Below are positions 7,070-9,246 of a stretch of DNA of 9,246 nt, piece after piece (position 1 is the first letter of the stretch; each line of letters starts with the position of its first letter). Both the position numbers and the translations under genes were made by a program. The notes under the pieces are model-generated. The model did not search any database. It saw nothing but the letters and a program-made list of their open reading frames with translations, and was not told where the DNA came from. Origin of the DNA: Flavobacteriales bacterium CG_4_9_14_3_um_filter_32_8. Its GTDB lineage: Bacteria; Bacteroidota; Bacteroidia; Flavobacteriales_E; Vicingaceae. The DNA lies in the NCBI GenBank assembly GCA_002790175.1, contig PFUQ01000094.1:1-9246 (forward strand). The letters are read 5' to 3'.

Positions 7070-7870
7070 TTAAAAAGATGAGTGGTTTTTTTTACTTTCT
7101 GAATTGGGAATAGTTGGACTTCTATCAAAAAGTTTATTGAATTGGTTAAAAATACGCTGCATTACCCTCAAATCTTGGGTAACAATTTCTGCTGTACCAG
7201 TCATTTCGGGCGTAAAACTCAATAATTTGTTGTACGAACTAGTCATACCATTACTTAAAGTTATTTCTAATTGATAGGTGCTTTCGTTAGGAATTTCAGT
7301 CATTTTAGAAACAATTCCTTCTAAATGCCCGAACTCATAAGGTGGATAATTATTGAGTTTTATTCTTGCTTTTTGGCCTATTTGTATTTTACCGAAACCA
7401 GCAGCAGGAATGGTTGCTAAAGCAATGAATTTTTCGTTGTTGGTAGTAATTGCAAAAAGATTTTTTCCTGCTTCAATGAATTGGTTTTGATGTATTTTCT
7501 CTAACCAAACTAACTTGCCCGAAACAGGAGCAGTAAACGAATAATTTTGTTGCCAATTTTCTATTCCGTTCTCTATTTCTAATAAGTTCGCTTGAATATT
7601 GTTGGTTAAAATTCTTTCATTTTCACTTTGTTGAAATTCAGCATCGTTTAACTCTTGTTGCAAATTAATTAATGCTATTTGTTGTTCGGTTGCAGATTTC
7701 TTTAAGCTTTCCAAATCCATTTGTTTTTGACGAAAAGCAGATTCTTCTTTATAAAAATCCATTTTTGCGATTACTCCTTTTTCGTACAGTTGTTGGTTGG
7801 ATTTGTATTTATCTTCTGCATTTTTCAACTCTTGTTTTAAAAGTTCAAGTTGAATAGATGAAATTTGCAC
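7070..7870 (-). CDS. HlyD-family protein, C-terminal fragment after the premature stop
   Basis: A possible restart is a GTG at 7870, 25 codons after the stop and in the same frame. The 266 residues contain the long coiled-coil hairpin (about 1-105, with LYEKGVIAKMDFYKEES at the turn region), the second lipoyl half (YSFTAPVSGKLVWLEKIHQNQFIEAGKNLFAI, about 110-141), and the beta-barrel region (about 155-205, IQIGQKARIKLNNYPPYEFGHLEGIVSKM). It has no membrane anchor or export signal, so independent function is doubtful. The stop is 69 nt upstream of the murC ATG, and I see no terminator between them. Confidence 0.6.
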   Translation of the reverse strand: MQISSIQLELLKQELKNAEDKYKSNQQLYEKGVIAKMDFYKEESAFRQKQMDLESLKKSATEQQIALINLQQELNDAEFQQSENERILTNNIQANLLEIENGIENWQQNYSFTAPVSGKLVWLEKIHQNQFIEAGKNLFAITTNNEKFIALATIPAAGFGKIQIGQKARIKLNNYPPYEFGHLEGIVSKMTEIPNESTYQLEITLSNGMTSSYNKLLSFTPEMTGTAEIVTQDLRVMQRIFNQFNKLFDRSPTIPNSESKKNHSSF

Positions 7871-7945
7871 TAACTTTTTATATTGAAAAATTTTGCTTTT
7901 CAGGTTATTGATTTTTTGAATGGAAAAATTGTTTTGTTTTAGGTC

Positions 7946-8518
7946 TTATAAATTTTTGAGGTTTTTCTGTAAGTCATTAAAATTGGTTTGCATTGTACCA
8001 AAAACAAAGTTTTCGTTTGTAGGAGTCAATACGGAATTTTTGTCGGATAAATAATTTCTAATTTCTACTACATATTCTTTTAAAAACTCAATTCCGTCTT
8101 TCGTCACAGGGTTTTCCATTTCGGCTATGACTTGGTTTTTCTCAACTCTTGAACCATCTGCAAGTATAATATTGGTTAATTTCCCCAAACTTTTCACTAC
8201 TAATTTTACAGGAGGTTCTATGGTTGTCAATGTTGTATTTCCAAAAAGAATATCAGGGTATTTAATAAACCACGACAACCCAATAAGCATAACAATTAAT
8301 CCAAAAATCAAGGTAATCCCCCAGCGTATCATCCAATTGGGAACAGCAGAAATAATTTCTTGAACTTCGTCCGAACGGATAGAAGCCCCCACCAGCTCCG
8401 AAGCCCACTCTAACTCCCCCGAAGGGGGAGAATCGCCATCGCTCAAATCCATCCTCTCCCCAGCCATCTCCTTTGGAGAGGGGGTTGTTTCTTTTGTTAT
8501 TTCGGTAGTTTCTGACAT
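7946..8518 (-). CDS. HlyD-family protein, N-terminal fragment before the premature stop
   Basis: This 190-residue piece holds a cytoplasmic start with a repeat-derived segment (about residues 11-46, rich in S, P, E, D and G), then family-typical sequence RSDEVQEIISAVPNWMIRW (48-66), one membrane span (about 67-86), WFIKYPDILFG at its periplasmic edge, and the first half of the biotinyl-lipoyl-like domain (about 97-137, LTNIILADGSRVEKNQVIAEMENP). It stops at the beginning of the coiled-coil hairpin. On its own it would lack the hairpin, second lipoyl half and beta barrel, so it is unlikely to work. Confidence 0.6.
   Translation of the reverse strand: MSETTEITKETTPSPKEMAGERMDLSDGDSPPSGELEWASELVGASIRSDEVQEIISAVPNWMIRWGITLIFGLIVMLIGLSWFIKYPDILFGNTTLTTIEPPVKLVVKSLGKLTNIILADGSRVEKNQVIAEMENPVTKDGIEFLKEYVVEIRNYLSDKNSVLTPTNENFVFGTMQTNFNDLQKNLKNL
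8385..8487. repeat. GC-rich palindromic repeat inside the HlyD coding region
   Basis: This block is far richer in G and C than its surroundings. It holds a 7-bp hairpin ctccccc-gaa-gggggag (8414-8430) and a second dyad tctcc-ttt-ggaga (8467-8479), with cctctcc at 8453-8459 repeated inverted at 8475-8481. Runs such as ccccc, ctccccc and gagagggggtt resemble the short dispersed palindromic elements common in Bacteroidota genomes (recognition from memory, not a search). It is translated in frame as about 35 residues near the N-terminus of the HlyD protein, where homologues usually have none. Boundaries are approximate. Confidence 0.65.
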
Positions 8519-8525
8519 TTTTTCT

Positions 8526-8533
8526 TAAATTTG
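8526..8533 (+). promoter_or_regulatory. Probable toxin-antitoxin promoter, -7 box TAAATTTG
   Basis: TAAATTTG matches TAnnTTTG exactly and lies 18 nt before the antitoxin ATG at 8552. It is in the 33-nt gap between the divergent HlyD and antitoxin starts, so transcription from it and from the HlyD promoter may interfere. No good -33 TTG was found at the standard distance. Confidence 0.45.
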
Positions 8534-8551
8534 TTTTTTAAACGGCAACTT

Positions 8552-8749
8552 ATGGCAACAATTCTATTAGAAGGAAAATCGGAATCAACTATTAAATTAT
8601 TGATAGACTTAGCTAAAAAACTTGGTTTAAAAATGAGTGTTTTAGATGCTTCTGAACTAGAAGATATTAAACTTGGACAATTGATGAATGAAGTAAGGAC
8701 TAATGAACTAGAGGATGAAACTATTGTTCTTAAAAAACTATCTGAGTGA
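8552..8749 (+). CDS. Antitoxin of a RelE/ParE-type toxin-antitoxin pair
   Basis: A 65-residue acidic protein (MATILLEGKSESTIKLLIDLAKKLG...) placed 3 nt before the toxin gene, the usual antitoxin-first order. A predicted N-terminal beta strand plus helix is followed by an acidic C-terminal part (ELEDIKLGQLMNEV, NELEDETIVLKKLSE) that would be the toxin-wrapping region. No ribbon-helix-helix or helix-turn-helix is evident, so whether it represses its own promoter is unclear. Start chosen at ATG 8552 because a longer reading would need a TTG at 8531 lying within the -7 box. Role is inferred from its neighbour and its resemblance to small antitoxins found with such toxins in Bacteroidota. Confidence 0.75.
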   Translation: MATILLEGKSESTIKLLIDLAKKLGLKMSVLDASELEDIKLGQLMNEVRTNELEDETIVLKKLSE

Positions 8750-8752
8750 TGA

Positions 8753-9019
8753 ATGTTTTTTTTTGATAAATCTTTTACCAAAAGTGTTGAGAAAATAAAA
8801 GATAAAAAAATTAAACAGGCCATTCTTAAATTTATTGAGTCTGTAAAAACGGTGGAATCTATTCGAGATATACATAGCGTTAAAAAAATTCAAGGATTTA
8901 AAAATTATTACCGATATCGTTTTGGCGATTATAGAATTGGATTTGAACAAACCGATGAAAACTCCATTATTTTGATCGTTGTTGCCAAAAGGAATGATAT
9001 TTATAAGTTTTTTCCTTAA
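8753..9019 (+). CDS. RelE/ParE-superfamily toxin
   Basis: An 88-residue basic protein with the RelE/ParE fold pattern: an N-terminal helical pair (FTKSVEKIKDKKIKQAILKFIES), then the sheet region IQGFKNYYRYRFGDYRIGFE (46-65) and the terminal strand AKRNDIYKFFP (78-88). YYRxRxGDYRIGFE and RxDIYxxFP are typical of this group. Members are either ribosome-dependent mRNA endonucleases (RelE) or gyrase inhibitors (ParE); sequence alone does not decide, though the RxDIYxxFP ending is common in RelE-like members. It is translated 3 nt after the antitoxin stop. Nine consecutive T (8756-8764) directly after the ATG encode three Phe and are prone to slippage that would abolish the toxin. Confidence 0.88.
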   Translation: MFFFDKSFTKSVEKIKDKKIKQAILKFIESVKTVESIRDIHSVKKIQGFKNYYRYRFGDYRIGFEQTDENSIILIVVAKRNDIYKFFP

Positions 9020-9050
9020 CATTTATTTTTAATTTACTTTTTCTTTCGTT

Positions 9051-9089
9051 CCTCTACGTAGTCCCGAATTTATTTCGGGGTTGGGGAGG
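9051..9089. repeat. Palindromic repeat after the toxin gene
   Basis: cccgaa (9063-9068) pairs with ttcggg (9074-9079), and outer arms cctc (9051-9054) and gagg (9086-9089) extend the dyad. Its G/C-rich sequence stands out from the AT-rich flanks and resembles dispersed Bacteroidota elements carrying CCCGAATTTATTTCGGG. It lies 31 nt past the toxin stop. It could act as a terminator, but no good T-tract follows. Confidence 0.5.
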
Positions 9090-9241
9090 ATTCTATCTTT
9101 TCTAATTCTAACTGATTTTTAACTAGTCGCTCCTTATAAAAGCTAATTTTGGTTGATTTTGCATCTATTTTGGTCAAAATTCCATTAAAAAAAATTAAAG
9201 AAAAAATGATATAAGAAATTTTCTTTTAAAATTTCCATCAT
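9070..9241 (-). pseudogene. Possible decayed N-terminus of a small secreted or membrane protein
   Basis: On the - strand an open frame from 9225 to the TAA at 9072-9070 encodes a signal-like stretch (KKISYIIFSLIFFNGILT) followed by a charged helix-like part (STKISFYKERLVKNQLELEK). It has no start codon of its own, but two adjacent ATGs (9241-9236) open another frame (MEILKEN) that would join it if one base in the run after MEILK were removed. The downstream end runs into the palindromic repeat at 9051-9089, which supplies its stop. This suggests a gene start broken by a frameshift and cut short by the repeat. The product is not recognised and the call is tentative. Confidence 0.25.
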
Positions 9242-9246
9242 TTTTT

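Larger units (their letters stand above)
7070..8518 (-). pseudogene. HlyD-family membrane-fusion secretion protein, split by an in-frame stop
   Basis: The frame that opens at the ATG at 8518 reads through to 7070 without any shift, broken only by TAA at 7948-7946 (codon 191). After the stop the same frame continues through coding-like sequence (DLKQNNF, then QYKKLVQISSIQLELLKQEL) into the rest of the protein. The full frame is 482 codons before the final stop, a normal length for Bacteroidota HlyD proteins that pair with peptidase-containing ABC exporters. One substitution from any of several sense codons would explain it, so this is a recent nonsense mutation or a sequence error. No exporter ATPase or TolC-type gene is in the window. 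The 5' coding end contains a GC-rich palindromic repeat (8385-8487). Function of an intact version would be export of peptides or proteins across the envelope, by family knowledge. Confidence 0.8.

Noticed and set aside
7070..8518. Two independent genes encoding HlyD-like proteins
   Set aside because: They share one uninterrupted frame apart from a single TAA, and each carries complementary halves of one protein.
8531..8551. Seven-residue longer antitoxin
   Set aside because: It would start at a TTG that overlaps the promoter -7 box; MATILLEG is the natural start.
8497..9022. Two - strand reading frames opposite the toxin-antitoxin genes
   Set aside because: They are shadows of the recognisable RelE/ParE-type pair, with low-complexity Ser- or Phe/Asn-rich translations.
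9051..9089. Strong terminator for the toxin-antitoxin operon
   Set aside because: The hairpin has only a 6-bp core and is not followed by a clear T-run, so it was called a repeat instead.

Overview
The window is AT-rich DNA of the Bacteroidota, most likely Flavobacteriia-like. Four things point there: the gene order murC-ftsQ-ftsA-ftsZ-yqeY, a type IX secretion C-terminal sorting domain, promoter -7 boxes of the TAnnTTTG form, and genes with poor Shine-Dalgarno sequences. The species cannot be named from what is here.

Layout. (1) Positions 2-991 on the + strand hold the 3' end of a gingipain-type (C25) peptidase related to PorU. It ends in a type A sorting domain, and a Ser sits where the catalytic Cys of the family is expected. 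(2) A perfect 41-nt palindrome (1002-1042) separates it from the convergent gene yqeY. (3) Positions 1044-7000 on the - strand are the 3' end of the division and cell-wall (dcw) cluster, transcribed right to left: murC, ftsQ (4-nt overlap), ftsA (2-nt gap), ftsZ (82-nt gap), an intrinsic terminator, then yqeY from its own promoter. MurC makes UDP-MurNAc-alanine. FtsQ, FtsA and FtsZ are the membrane, tethering and ring components of the divisome. (4) Positions 7070-8518 on the - strand hold a membrane-fusion (HlyD-family) secretion gene where murG would normally sit. It is split by one in-frame TAA, and a GC-rich palindromic repeat lies inside its 5' coding end. (5) Positions 8552-9019 on the + strand encode a RelE/ParE-type toxin-antitoxin pair, divergent from the HlyD gene. 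(6) Positions 9020-9246 hold a second palindromic repeat and a possible decayed start of a secreted or membrane protein on the - strand.

The left two thirds is intact core genome. The right third looks like an accessory junction of decaying genes, palindromic repeats and a toxin-antitoxin pair, abutting murC exactly where the canonical cluster should continue into murG. I see no clearly new multi-gene system. The most unusual points are the Cys-to-Ser change in the PorU-like protein, the nonsense-split HlyD gene with a repeat in its coding region, and the overlapping pseudoknot-type stems between ftsZ and yqeY.
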